Part shown: piece after piece, positions 8,563 through 18,188 of the stretch
How the letters are laid out: each line of letters opens with the position of its first letter
Position numbering within the stretch: position 1 is the first letter of the stretch
Assembly (NCBI GenBank): GCA_020687485.1
Contig: JAJEQR010000025.1
Span: forward strand, 1 to 52,585
Source: Hominifimenecus microfluidus
GTDB lineage: Bacteria; Bacillota; Clostridia; Lachnospirales; Lachnospiraceae
DNA: 52,585 nucleotides
Direction: 5' to 3'
The notes under the pieces: generated by a model
Databases searched by the model: none
The model's input: only the letters and a program-made list of their open reading frames with translations
What the model was told of the DNA's origin: nothing
Position numbers and translations under genes: made by a program

Positions 8563-9819
8563 TTACTCTAATTCACTCCCATCATCATTATTAGCATAAT
8601 TAACACTTATTGCGCATGCAATAAAATACGGCACAAACATTTCACGATCATACAAAGGATTTCCTGTGAAGCCATATAATATAAAAAATATTTGCATTGC
8701 CAACGAAAAATTCATCAAGCAATAATCTATGTTCGTATAATCTTCTGGATTTACACGCATCTTTGAATACATCGACCATGTCCTTACTAGATGAAACAGA
8801 AACCATCCACAATAGATTATAAATCCTATTATACCGGTTTCAACAAGTAACTGAATATATATGTTATGAATATTCCAAAACCAGCCACCTTGGTTAACAT
8901 ACTGTCCCCAACCTATGCCGACAAGACTATGTTTTTCGAACATAGAAAACGCCTTTAACCATACATCAACTCTACCTACTGACATGTCCCCAGTCTCTGC
9001 AGTATCAATAAAGCGAAAAACAACAGTTGCAAGTGCCGGCACACAAAAACTTGCTACAGCAAATACGGTTAATGCCCCCAATAAAACACCTATGCCTTTT
9101 ACGAGTCGACTTTTTTTAGTATTTGAATTGTATGCAAAATAACAGAGGTACAAAGCAGTAAGTCCAAAAACAGTGTGTGCTCTTTTTCCCGATAAAAGCA
9201 ATGCAGCAACTGATATCAAAAACAATAAATAGTCAGAATGTCTTTTTTCAGTCAATGCATAGCTTCCAAATATCATCGTCCCAACTGCAAGAAGCATTCC
9301 ATTTGTTGAATAGTGCTTTGTTAATCCTGGGATCCCCGCATTATGATACTGATTAAGAATTGTACTCGCAGCATCCGGGAACAAATTACATACAAAATTT
9401 ATCGCTGAACTATCTAAAAACATATAAATGGTAAATGCAATATAAATAAAGTAAAGATATCGCCAAGAGCTTACCATTTTTATCATCCAACACCGATCAT
9501 TGAAACCTCCCGATGCTGAAAATAATATACAGCAGACAAAAAGCAATAAAACCTGGATATACGTTAGACTATAGAATTTAATATTGGGATTGTTTCGTAC
9601 ATAAAAGAATATCATTAATGGTATCCACAATAATCCAATATTTTTTTTTATACCTTTAGTGCCAAATATAAAAACAACTTGTCCCACCAAAATAACTGCA
9701 GCACTGAACTGAACTACGCTTGGCAAAAGCGAACCAAGAGACGCTAGCGTAGCAAAAGTCAAAATTGGTATACATTGGAGTAAAAGTCGTAGTTCATGTT
9801 TCTTAACTTTTAATTGCAT
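8563..9819 (-). CDS. Wzy/O-antigen ligase-like polymerase
   Basis: A 418-residue membrane protein with about 11 hydrophobic segments and a large outside loop. The loop end reads VGIGWGQYVNQGGWFWNIHN, resembling the Wzy_C/O-antigen ligase pattern with a conserved His-Asn before a membrane helix. Expected role: joining flipped repeat units into polymer. GGAGGGATATAG precedes the ATG. It sits between a GT2 gene and a pyruvyl transferase gene in an AT-rich stretch. As with all Wzy proteins, sequence conservation is low and the assignment rests on topology plus this motif and context. Confidence 0.85.
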   Translation of the reverse strand: MQLKVKKHELRLLLQCIPILTFATLASLGSLLPSVVQFSAAVILVGQVVFIFGTKGIKKNIGLLWIPLMIFFYVRNNPNIKFYSLTYIQVLLLFVCCILFSASGGFNDRCWMIKMVSSWRYLYFIYIAFTIYMFLDSSAINFVCNLFPDAASTILNQYHNAGIPGLTKHYSTNGMLLAVGTMIFGSYALTEKRHSDYLLFLISVAALLLSGKRAHTVFGLTALYLCYFAYNSNTKKSRLVKGIGVLLGALTVFAVASFCVPALATVVFRFIDTAETGDMSVGRVDVWLKAFSMFEKHSLVGIGWGQYVNQGGWFWNIHNIYIQLLVETGIIGFIIYCGWFLFHLVRTWSMYSKMRVNPEDYTNIDYCLMNFSLAMQIFFILYGFTGNPLYDREMFVPYFIACAISVNYANNDDGSELE

Positions 9820-9893
9820 CTATATCCCTCCATCTAGCAAATAGATTTTTCATACAAAATAAATTCTCTCTGCAGCACGTTTTTTCAAGATAA

Positions 9894-10847
9894 TCATTTT
9901 GAAACACACCTCATAAATTTATACAAAAGAATGCAATATTTTATAGATAAAACACCAAACGCTTGTTTTTTGTCCATATATGAAAGCACTGATTTAAAAC
10001 TAGTAGATTTAATTTTATCAATAACTAGCTGATACTCCTTTTTGTATTGATTTCTGAAAGGATACATCCTACGTAGAGCAGTGTAGTATGCAATCAATAA
10101 TTGATATCTTGCAAAGACTTCTAAATTATTACGGCCTTTAAGTTCTTCATATATTCTATCCGCAAAGTACAGTGAATCGAACCATCTTTCAGAGAAAGAT
10201 TGATTAGTCACCGAATTTTCCCTGCAATAATAATAATACAATTTTTCAGCACAATAGACTATTTTTTTACTTTTCAGCAGAGATCTAAATACAAAATATT
10301 TATCTTCATTTATCTTCTTACCTTCTTCAAAATGAACATCCTCGATCGTAGAAGCTTTAAACAACTTATTCCATGCGCCCGACTCAATTTTTTGGCCCAA
10401 CAACAGCCACTCTATCGCCTGATCAACAGTAATTTCCTCATAATTGCAATGATACTTTTTCTTCTCCTCTTGCTTTTTTTCAAAAATCCTATCAACTCCA
10501 CACACAGATATATCTGAATCAGTTTTCCTTGCTTGAGTATATAAAATCTCAAGCATTCTGCAATCAAGTTCATCGTCAGCATCTATAAAAATAATATAGT
10601 CACCTGTTGCATTTTGCTTTCCTACATTACGAGCTTTTGATACGCCTTGATTATCTTGATTTATTATGATAATGCGCTTATCAATCTCCTGTAATCTATA
10701 GCATTCAACAAGAGATTGATCATTAGATCCGTCATTTACGACAATAACTTCTATATCTTTCAATGTTTGTTGCAAAACTGAATTTAAAGTATCAACTATA
10801 TAATTTCCTGCGTTATAGACAGGGATAATAACACTAATATGTGGCAT
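9894..10847 (-). CDS. GT2 family glycosyltransferase
   Basis: A 317-residue GT-A fold glycosyltransferase. It starts PHISVIIPVYNAGNYI, the classic GT2 opening, with VNDGSNDQS near residue 40, an acceptor-side stretch GVSKARNVGKQNATGDYI and the metal-binding FIDADDELD near residue 93. The C-terminal third is Lys/Tyr rich and probably binds the membrane or the lipid acceptor. It would add one sugar from a nucleotide donor to the lipid-linked repeat unit. GGGAGGACACCA precedes the ATG. Donor and linkage are unknown. Confidence 0.9.
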   Translation of the reverse strand: MPHISVIIPVYNAGNYIVDTLNSVLQQTLKDIEVIVVNDGSNDQSLVECYRLQEIDKRIIIINQDNQGVSKARNVGKQNATGDYIIFIDADDELDCRMLEILYTQARKTDSDISVCGVDRIFEKKQEEKKKYHCNYEEITVDQAIEWLLLGQKIESGAWNKLFKASTIEDVHFEEGKKINEDKYFVFRSLLKSKKIVYCAEKLYYYYCRENSVTNQSFSERWFDSLYFADRIYEELKGRNNLEVFARYQLLIAYYTALRRMYPFRNQYKKEYQLVIDKIKSTSFKSVLSYMDKKQAFGVLSIKYCILLYKFMRCVSK

Positions 10848-10933
10848 TGGTGTCCTCCCATAGAATCATTCTATTCAAAAATCTTACCCTCTTCATCTTC
10901 AAATATGTGTGTGAATAAATCGAAGCAATCCAA

Positions 10934-12145
10934 TTACTTATTCTCAACAACCTCAACTTTTTTTCCTTTATTTAAATGGCGTGCAACAGTTATTAGGCCT
11001 GTTTTGAATAGAAATCTTTTAGATTTTTCAATTATTTTATCCTTTAATGTAATTGGATCAATTTTATTCAAAGTCTTATCAATTGGATAATGTTCAGCCA
11101 GCTGGTAAAATTCAGCCCGCCTAGGATGTGGTTTTGCACTATTGCAAACCATAACACCATTTTCCGTCACAAGACTATTTACATCTTCTTCTTGTATTTC
11201 AATATGTGACTTTATGGCCTCTAAAATCTTTCCACCTTTTTCAGTATGCACAAATATTGATGAATACCCTCTATTATCATCTTTTTTTCCGGTAATTTTG
11301 GAATATTCATAACAATCAAAGACAGTGATATCGCTTGGTCTTTCTATTCCTTTAAAAGCACATGCTGCGCAAGATGGTCTTGATGAGATTTCTCTTACAA
11401 ATGCCTTCATGTATGGATCGACTCTACCAGACCCATAGTAGGTTTTTCCATTTGCAAAATCTATTTTCATCGTGCTCGTGTGATACCCATATGTTTTATG
11501 TTTAAAACGGGCTCCAACTATTTTCGAGCTGTATTTGTTTTCCATATACTTCACATAGTTATCCCACAAGCCAGGCGATGGTACACCTCGGCAAACAAAA
11601 TCCACACATAAAAGGTTATCTGGTTTTTTCCTTAAAAAGCTTAGCAGCCCTGCCACTTGACAAGGTGTCCCAGAAAACAAAATAGTCGTGCCTTCTTTTA
11701 ATTCTTTTTTAATATCTTGAAAAATGTTTCCAAGATCACTTTGAACAAATTTAGAGCCTCGCATCTCCTGCAACTGTTGCTTTGTAGTAGCCCTTTTACA
11801 CACTACTCTCATGTTATTGTCGTATCCAGCTCCATAAACTATACCATTCTGCTCAAGGATATAATCAGCTAGAGCTGTGAATGCACCACCAGAGGTACTC
11901 TCATAGAGAATTTTGTTATCTTTAATTCTAATAATATAGCCTTCTGTTTTTTCAGATATTACCGTTTTTTTATTAAGAATCGGACATGCTCTTTCGCATG
12001 CTCCACATTCAATACAACGTCTCATATCAATTTTAGGATACAGAAAACCTTCTTCGTCAGGAACCATCGTAATTGCACTTTTAGGACAAGAACTTGCACA
12101 GGCAGTGCAGCCACAACAATCCAATTTGCTCTTTATTTGAATCAT
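10934..12145 (-). CDS. Ferredoxin-FrhB fusion redox protein
   Basis: A 403-residue two-domain protein. Residues 1-65 hold two ferredoxin motifs (CCGCTACASSC..CP and CIECGACERACP). The rest is an FrhB-like domain with TSGGAFTALAD, EMRGSKFVQSDLGN, FSGTPCQVAGL, DFVCRGVPSPGLW and PSCAACAFKG. It is the intact full-length form in this cluster. The start is the ATG at 12145 with AGGAGGATAT directly before it; an upstream in-frame ATG at 12178 has no site. Likely role: ferredoxin-fed, flavin-dependent redox step in polymer decoration. This is inferred from family and location only. Confidence 0.85.
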   Translation of the reverse strand: MIQIKSKLDCCGCTACASSCPKSAITMVPDEEGFLYPKIDMRRCIECGACERACPILNKKTVISEKTEGYIIRIKDNKILYESTSGGAFTALADYILEQNGIVYGAGYDNNMRVVCKRATTKQQLQEMRGSKFVQSDLGNIFQDIKKELKEGTTILFSGTPCQVAGLLSFLRKKPDNLLCVDFVCRGVPSPGLWDNYVKYMENKYSSKIVGARFKHKTYGYHTSTMKIDFANGKTYYGSGRVDPYMKAFVREISSRPSCAACAFKGIERPSDITVFDCYEYSKITGKKDDNRGYSSIFVHTEKGGKILEAIKSHIEIQEEDVNSLVTENGVMVCNSAKPHPRRAEFYQLAEHYPIDKTLNKIDPITLKDKIIEKSKRFLFKTGLITVARHLNKGKKVEVVENK

Positions 12146-12188
12146 ATATCCTCCTGAATCCAAATCATTCAGAAGCAATAACAGATTC

Positions 12189-13363
12189 TCATTTCTTGTT
12201 CTTCAGAAACTTATACACACCCATCCGATAAAAGATTCCTTTAGATTTCTCTATTAAATAATCCCTTATTCTGATTGGTACAAATTTTTGTATATGTGCT
12301 CTTAGGGTTTCTTTATCTAAATTCAGATAGTATTCATCTCGTCTTGGATGAGGCTCTGCTGAATGGCAAATCATCGTGCCATCCAATTCTATAGCCTTTT
12401 CCAAATTTGTTGCATAAAGCTCATACCTGTCTGCAATTCTATCCAGAATCCTTTCTCCCTTTGAAGACTGCACGATCAGATTAGTAAAGCCTTTATCATC
12501 ATCAACAAGACCTTCCACTAAGTTATTTGCATGCCAGCAATCATAAATAGTAAAATCACTACATCGTTCCACTGATTTAAAGTGACATTGATAGCAACTT
12601 GGTCTTGACGAAATTTCAGCAAAGAAACTCTTAAGCATTGGATCCACACGAGCGCTTCCATAATAAACAAACTGATTTTTGAATCTTATACGCATGGTGC
12701 CACTGTGATATCCATATGTTTTATTTCTGAAAACAATATCATCTATTTCTGAATGATATTTGTCTTTTTGTTCGTCTAAATATTTTTTCCAAAGTTTCGG
12801 CGACGGTGTACCATGGCAAACCAAATCTACGGTTACCAGATTATCGTATTCTTTTCTCAGATATGATTTTAATCCATACACCTGACACGGCGTTCCAATA
12901 AAGCACACTTTCGTTTCTTGCATCAAGTGTTTTTTTATTTCAGAAAAGCAATCGCCTAAATCGCTCTGCACGTATTTTGAACCTCGAAACTCTTCTGCCC
13001 CCCCCCGGAAATTTTATGAATTACCTTATATTCTTCATTATAAGTTGCGCCACAAATAACACCTCCCTGATTTAGGATCCATTCGCCTAACGGTGTTACA
13101 AATCCTCCAGAGGTACTTGTAGAAACAATTTCTACGTCCTTTGCTCTGAGTACGTATGCTTTTCTATCAAACATTTTAGACTCGATTTTATTTTCAATAG
13201 GACAAGCAGAATCGCACAATTTGCAATCTATACACTTTGAAATTTCCACGAATGGATATAAAAAGCCCTCTTGATCCTGCTGCATACTTATAGCTTTTTT
13301 CGGGCATACACTATAGCATGCCGTACATCCACAGCAATCTGCTTTATTCTTCATTTCAATCAT
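12189..13363 (-). pseudogene. Ferredoxin-FrhB fusion gene, frameshifted at a G9 tract
   Basis: Two overlapping frames make one full-length homologue of the neighbour at 10934-12145. The first frame (13363 to 12956) gives the two ferredoxin motifs and the STSTSGGFVTPLGEW loop, then runs out of frame. The second (12971 to 12189) resumes with MQSDLGDCFSEIKKHL and continues normally (IGTPCQVYGLKSYL, DLVCHGTPSPKLW, PSCYQCHFK). The switch lies at nine G on the coding strand (12998-13006). Seven or ten G would restore the frame and give EEFRGSKYVQSD, as in homologues. The site is a plausible phase-variable switch, currently off. GGAG lies 10 bases before the ATG at 13363. Confidence 0.8.
12998..13006 (-). 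repeat. Homopolymer C9 (G9 in the coding strand)
   Basis: Nine consecutive C on the plus strand at the point where the ferredoxin-FrhB gene changes frame. Runs of this length slip readily during replication. Confidence 0.9.
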
Positions 13364-13386
13364 TAAGCACTTTCTCCTTCCATCCT

Positions 13387-14523
13387 TTATAGTTTTTCAG
13401 CAACATTCAAATACAGTTGTGCAAGTGTATCTGCTGTCTGCTGAATATCATAACCTGCCTGCTCCAATATTTTTCTTTCACTTTTCCTTTGCACATTCAT
13501 ATACTTCAAAACATGTTCCGCCCACACATCAGGTTTTTCTTGAAGAGAAAGGAATTCTGTATTTGAAGTTAAGCCTACTTCTTTTGTTATTGCATCTGAG
13601 AAAACACATGGCAATCCGCTCGCCTGTGCCTCAACCCCCGTGACCGGAAGACCTTCGTGTAAAGATGGCATTACAAAAACATCCATTGCCTGCCACATTT
13701 TATTCATTTCATTTGAAGCTCCATAAAAAATTACAGCGTCTTCAATTCCTAATGTCCTAGCCTTATTTTTCATCGCTTCTTGTAGTTCACCAACGCCAAA
13801 TAAAAGTAACACAGTATTTGGATTTTTTCGGTGTACTGCTTGAAAGATATCCAGCAAAAAGCTGTGATTTTTTTGATCAGAAAACCGTCCAGCGTGTCCT
13901 ACAACATACTTACCTTCCAGATTCAGCTTTTTTCGTATTTTTCGACGAACAGCTTCATTATAATCATATTTCTCCAAATCAATTCCATTCGGAAGTACTG
14001 AACACCTTCCAGATTCAATAATTGACCTCGGAAATAGAAATCTTGCAGCTAGTTCTGAACAGCCATAAAAGTTATCGCAAAAGAGTGGAATTAATGGCTT
14101 TAAGATTTTGCTTATAAATCGAATTCCATTACCTGCTGCTCCAAAGCCAGCATTGTGACTATGTATTGTAATATATTGAACCCCACCCAATTTTGCGCCA
14201 ATAATATTTGTCATATCTGCTGCACAATCCGCATTATAATGTAGGATTTTAATATGATTTCTCTTGCAGACTTTCCGAATTTCATTAATTCTCCAAATTC
14301 TTCTAAAAGGTCTAAATTTCACATTATCCGCTGAGGCAACATACTTTTTACTTCCCAATGAAAGAACTCTGTCTTCCATAGGTTCGTGCCTATCATGAAA
14401 AACAAGATAGTCAAAATTTATTTTAGATCGGTCCAGGTGTTCCTGGATATGAATCATCATATTAGTTACACCTCCAACACCAAGCGGAGATGTCACCAAT
14501 ACTCTAACTACTTCATTATTCAT
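13387..14523 (-). CDS. GT4 family glycosyltransferase
   Basis: A 378-residue GT-B fold retaining glycosyltransferase. The N-terminal domain carries TSPLGVGGVTNMM, the C-terminal donor-binding domain has GHAGRFSDQKNH near residue 205 and the Glu-rich VFVMPSLHEGLPVTGVEAQ near residue 290, the E-x7-E type donor motif. It would add a sugar to the repeat unit at the inner membrane face. The start is the ATG at 14523 with AAAGGAT upstream; an earlier ATG at 14556 adds 11 residues without a site. The sequence style resembles EPS-type GT4 enzymes of Firmicutes. Substrates are unknown. Confidence 0.9.
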   Translation of the reverse strand: MNNEVVRVLVTSPLGVGGVTNMMIHIQEHLDRSKINFDYLVFHDRHEPMEDRVLSLGSKKYVASADNVKFRPFRRIWRINEIRKVCKRNHIKILHYNADCAADMTNIIGAKLGGVQYITIHSHNAGFGAAGNGIRFISKILKPLIPLFCDNFYGCSELAARFLFPRSIIESGRCSVLPNGIDLEKYDYNEAVRRKIRKKLNLEGKYVVGHAGRFSDQKNHSFLLDIFQAVHRKNPNTVLLLFGVGELQEAMKNKARTLGIEDAVIFYGASNEMNKMWQAMDVFVMPSLHEGLPVTGVEAQASGLPCVFSDAITKEVGLTSNTEFLSLQEKPDVWAEHVLKYMNVQRKSERKILEQAGYDIQQTADTLAQLYLNVAEKL

Positions 14524-14586
14524 ATAATATTTATCCTTTCGCGGCGACAATCTCATGCATTATTTCATATTCCTATTTCGGCACGA

Positions 14587-15756
14587 TTACACACGCTTTC
14601 TAATTTCTTTCAATACAGTATTTAAATATTGATCTGTTACCTGCTTAAGGTTTTTATATTTTTCCCCTACAGCTTTATAATCAATATCATCTTTTACAAC
14701 GTCTGATAAGTCCATTCCATTTTTATAACGCCGACTTTCTAGACCAAAATTCACACACAGGGTATCAATACGAGAATTTTTTGAAAAGCTGGAATTTTCA
14801 GCATATCTGTTAAATACCACAAACTGCTTTTCATTAAGAATAGAAAATGCTGTCCCGTGGAAAGAATCCGTGCAGACATACTCTGCATTTCGCAGAAGAT
14901 TTAGAAATCTTTCTGGGCTCACATCATACGGAGCAAAGTCTCCAAAGTTTTCATCTTCTTCTACATACTGATCCATGTGTCGCAATGCAACGACTTTCAT
15001 GCCCTTGTCGCGAGCTAATTTCTTTACTGCATTGCGATATTCCTGTGTGGCACCAAGGAAGTATGCAAAAATATATGGCTCATTGATTTCTCTTTTATTA
15101 GGAATTCTCTCCAGCCATTCATTTTTACTCAAAAAGAAAACAGGGTCTAAAATCGTAGGAACATCTCGACCAGTCAATTCCTTGACAATCTCACTTCCTC
15201 GATTCTCACGCATACTAATGTATTCAATGCGATTCAAATACTGTATCGTTCTTTTCTTTTGATACCACGGAATTTCCTTTACTCCAAAACTAGAAGCAAT
15301 TGAAATTTTTAGCGTGTCATCCGGAACAAACATCAAATTGTAATAATTCGTCGGCAATCCTGCCGGACTCCAAAGCTGATCGCTTCCTGTTATAACCGCC
15401 GAATATTTCTTTCCACCCTCACATAATGCCGCATAGCCGATATACTCATCGGAGAAATCCTTAAAAGCCCCTTTTTTGAATCCGGCAAATGCTTTCATAC
15501 GAACTTCATTATTCTTTGCATACTCAGGATGCTTTTTTAGACTAAGTTTTCTCTGAATTCCCTCATATCTGCTATTAAACCAAACTGCATTAAAAAGACG
15601 CGGCACATCTTTCAGTGCTTCTGTCACAGTCTTCTTTCTAGTATATCGAATCAACTCATACTCAATATTTTGATTTTCCAAATAACTAACAGTTGCATAT
15701 GCTTGCAATATGCCTCCGTAATTTTCATGCATATATTTTATACATACTCCAACCAT
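14587..15756 (-). CDS. Polysaccharide pyruvyl transferase family protein
   Basis: The second member of this family in the cluster, 389 residues. It opens VGVCIKYMHENYGGILQAYA, the glycine-loop start of the family. It has ITGSDQLWSPAGLP near residue 120 and the late His block VCTDSFHGTAFSIL. It should transfer pyruvate, or act on a related group, on a sugar of the polymer. The start is the ATG at 15756 with GAGGAGAG 6 bases upstream; an in-frame ATG at 15780 is less likely. Two such proteins with several FrhB-like ones is a recurring combination in gut Firmicutes glycan loci. Confidence 0.85.
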   Translation of the reverse strand: MVGVCIKYMHENYGGILQAYATVSYLENQNIEYELIRYTRKKTVTEALKDVPRLFNAVWFNSRYEGIQRKLSLKKHPEYAKNNEVRMKAFAGFKKGAFKDFSDEYIGYAALCEGGKKYSAVITGSDQLWSPAGLPTNYYNLMFVPDDTLKISIASSFGVKEIPWYQKKRTIQYLNRIEYISMRENRGSEIVKELTGRDVPTILDPVFFLSKNEWLERIPNKREINEPYIFAYFLGATQEYRNAVKKLARDKGMKVVALRHMDQYVEEDENFGDFAPYDVSPERFLNLLRNAEYVCTDSFHGTAFSILNEKQFVVFNRYAENSSFSKNSRIDTLCVNFGLESRRYKNGMDLSDVVKDDIDYKAVGEKYKNLKQVTDQYLNTVLKEIRKRV

Positions 15757-15783
15757 TTTAAACTCTCCTCTATGCTGCACATC

Positions 15784-17007
15784 TTACTTTTTCAGCAGTT
15801 CCTCATATATTGCCTGATACTTCTTATTTTTTTCCTGCCAAGTATACTTTTCTGCTTTCTTTCGCGCGTTTTTTCCACGTCTTGTTACTTCATCAGGATT
15901 AGCAATACATTCAAGAATAGCCTTTTTCAAATTCTCGATGTACTCTTCCTTCGTATTTCCTTCATAAAGCCAACCCGTGTCTTTATCAAAAAGAGTTGCT
16001 CCGCCAAATTTATTAATGGTGATAACTGGAATACCTTTTGACATTGCCTCCAATAAGACCGTGCCTGTCGTCTCTCGAATGCTCGGCATAATAAATACAT
16101 CCGCATCTGCATATTCCTTTTCCATTTCCATATAGGGGATGGAGCCCATGCAGTGCACATGCTCAGACAAGTTCAGGTTATCCTTACAGCGTTTACGCAG
16201 ATGCTCAAGCTCCGGACCATCGCCTACAACCCTAACCTGATATCTAGTTTCCTGTGGAATTCTCATCAATGCATCAAAAAGAAAATCCAAGCCCTTTCGA
16301 TAAATCATTCTTCCAGCAACCAGAAAGACGCATTCTTCATTCACTTTTTCCTTTTCTGTCCAGCTCACCAATTCGTCCGGTCTTAATCCGTTATCAAAGA
16401 CTAATTCATACGGACAGTTTAGTTCTGCCCCCTCTACGAGGAATTTTTGAGTCTCTTTATTTGCAAACATAATATAGTCGCAGCGATTTAGTTTGCCAGT
16501 GATTCTCAGTTTAAAACGATACCAGCGATTTATCCCTGAGCGAACGACTTCAATGATTTCATGCCCCTTTGCGTAATCTTTTAATCCATTAGGCAAAGAC
16601 TCTCCTCCGCCAAGTGGTCCGCAGACGAATTTGATATTTGCTATCTTTCCATAGTCTCCAATTGCACGGAATTCAATTGGCGTAATCTGATGAATAACGT
16701 CAATTTTTTGATCCGCACAGATTTTTTTTACGAGAGGAAGTACCCGTCTATTCCACACATTAAGTCTTCCAGAATACATAAATCCCTTGAAGATTTTTTT
16801 GTAAAAATTAGGGATGTCAACATAATAAAACTTTATATTTTCAAGTGGGTGACTCTGCAAATATTTTTCGACTGGTTCACGTTGTTCTTCTTTTGTAATT
16901 ACATAAACTTTATTTGTTTTTGAACTTTCATAAGGAACGCACCAACCGATTTTATCTTCACTTCCAGCAAAAGGGTTACATGAATAAGCTATATACAGGA
17001 TATTCAT
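15784..17007 (-). CDS. GT4 family glycosyltransferase
   Basis: A 407-residue GT-B glycosyltransferase. Motifs: NILYIAYSCNPFAGSEDKIG at the start, VAGRMIYRKGLDFLFDAL near residue 230, and the donor Glu motif FIMPSIRETTGTVLLEAMSK near residue 310. The ATG at 17007 overlaps the TGA of the radical SAM gene by one base (TGATG), so translation is coupled; GGAG lies 8 bases upstream. A GTG at 17010 is also possible. It probably extends the repeat unit. Donor and linkage are unknown. Confidence 0.9.
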   Translation of the reverse strand: MNILYIAYSCNPFAGSEDKIGWCVPYESSKTNKVYVITKEEQREPVEKYLQSHPLENIKFYYVDIPNFYKKIFKGFMYSGRLNVWNRRVLPLVKKICADQKIDVIHQITPIEFRAIGDYGKIANIKFVCGPLGGGESLPNGLKDYAKGHEIIEVVRSGINRWYRFKLRITGKLNRCDYIMFANKETQKFLVEGAELNCPYELVFDNGLRPDELVSWTEKEKVNEECVFLVAGRMIYRKGLDFLFDALMRIPQETRYQVRVVGDGPELEHLRKRCKDNLNLSEHVHCMGSIPYMEMEKEYADADVFIMPSIRETTGTVLLEAMSKGIPVITINKFGGATLFDKDTGWLYEGNTKEEYIENLKKAILECIANPDEVTRRGKNARKKAEKYTWQEKNKKYQAIYEELLKK

Positions 17008-18188
17008 CACTTCGTCTCCATCTGCTGTGCAATATCAGCATCCACGATTTCCTCGCCAGTCTTATGCTTCAGCTGTTCCTTGGATGCTTCACTCAGACCG
17101 TTGTTGATCACACAGTTCATATCGCAGGTGCTACACTTATCCAGATCCTCTTTAGTAACCTTACCATCGCGATAGTCACGGCAGATCTTCAGCTCATACA
17201 TGCTGTACGGATGCTTGGTGAACAGAGCCTTGAACTTGTGAACCAGAACCCAGGTAGCAGGCTTCCAGATATACTTGTGCATAGCAGGGCTGACAGAACC
17301 GATCATCCAGCAGTCACGGTCGCAGCAGCGAACTTTTGCACGAACCGTCTCTGCTTCCGGGCTGTTCCACAGCTCATCCCAAGTCTGATTGTTCAGGTTT
17401 CCCATGACCTCTTTGTCCTTGGTACCGTTGCAAGGCATAACATCGCCATACGGGTCGATGAAGAAGGTATCAAAGCTCATATCGCAAGGCAGCAGACGCT
17501 TCTGGCCATAGATGTAATTGATCAGGCCATGGTTGAAGTAAGCACGGAACCACTTCTTCGGGCTATTGCTGCGGAGCAGTTCGTTGACCAGATTCTCGAA
17601 GTTCTTTGCCACCATCGGACGGTCGTGGATAATGTTCTTCGCCTCAACGAAGTAGAAGCTGTTGTGCAGAGAAGCAGTTGCAAACTCCATGCCCATCTCG
17701 TCAGAGATCTTGTACAGCGGAACCAGGTCAGGAGCGTTTTTGTCCTGAACAGTCATACCGAAGCCGACATCCTTCATGCCCATCTCACGAAGCTTTTTTA
17801 GCGTGCCATAACCACGTTGGTAGCCATTCTGCAGGCCTCGGATCTCGTTGTTGGTCTTCTCCAGACCCTCGATGGAGATACGAATACCGATCTGCGGGAA
17901 CTCTTTGCACAGGTCAACGATACGGTCTGTGAAGAAACCGTTGGTAGAAATAACGATACGGTCAGACTTCTTGTACAATTCGCGCACGATATCCTTCAGG
18001 TCGGTACGGATGAACGGCTCGCCGCCGGTAATGTTGGTGAAGTACATCTTCGGCAGCTTCTTGATGGTCTCGATGCTGATTTCTTCTTCCGGCTTGGAAG
18101 GTGCTTTATAGCGGTTACACATAGAGCAACGAGCATTGCAACGATAAGTGACGATGACCGTACCATTTAACTTCTTTTCTTCAGACAT
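17007..18188 (-). CDS. Radical SAM protein with SPASM-like C-terminus
   Basis: A 393-residue radical SAM enzyme. The cluster-binding motif is C17-x3-C-x2-C in YRCNARCSMC, with the SAM-contact glycine motif NITGGEPF near residue 55. The C-terminal half has extra Cys groups (CDMSF, PYGDVMPCNGT, CCDRDCW, KCSTCDMNC) as in SPASM/twitch domains that bind auxiliary Fe-S clusters. Expected chemistry is radical-based modification. In this setting the target could be a sugar, a lipid carrier or a peptide; none is shown. The codon use is GC-richer than the AT-rich flanking glycan genes. It overlaps the acyltransferase gene by 8 bases. Confidence 0.85.
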   Translation of the reverse strand: MSEEKKLNGTVIVTYRCNARCSMCNRYKAPSKPEEEISIETIKKLPKMYFTNITGGEPFIRTDLKDIVRELYKKSDRIVISTNGFFTDRIVDLCKEFPQIGIRISIEGLEKTNNEIRGLQNGYQRGYGTLKKLREMGMKDVGFGMTVQDKNAPDLVPLYKISDEMGMEFATASLHNSFYFVEAKNIIHDRPMVAKNFENLVNELLRSNSPKKWFRAYFNHGLINYIYGQKRLLPCDMSFDTFFIDPYGDVMPCNGTKDKEVMGNLNNQTWDELWNSPEAETVRAKVRCCDRDCWMIGSVSPAMHKYIWKPATWVLVHKFKALFTKHPYSMYELKICRDYRDGKVTKEDLDKCSTCDMNCVINNGLSEASKEQLKHKTGEEIVDADIAQQMETK

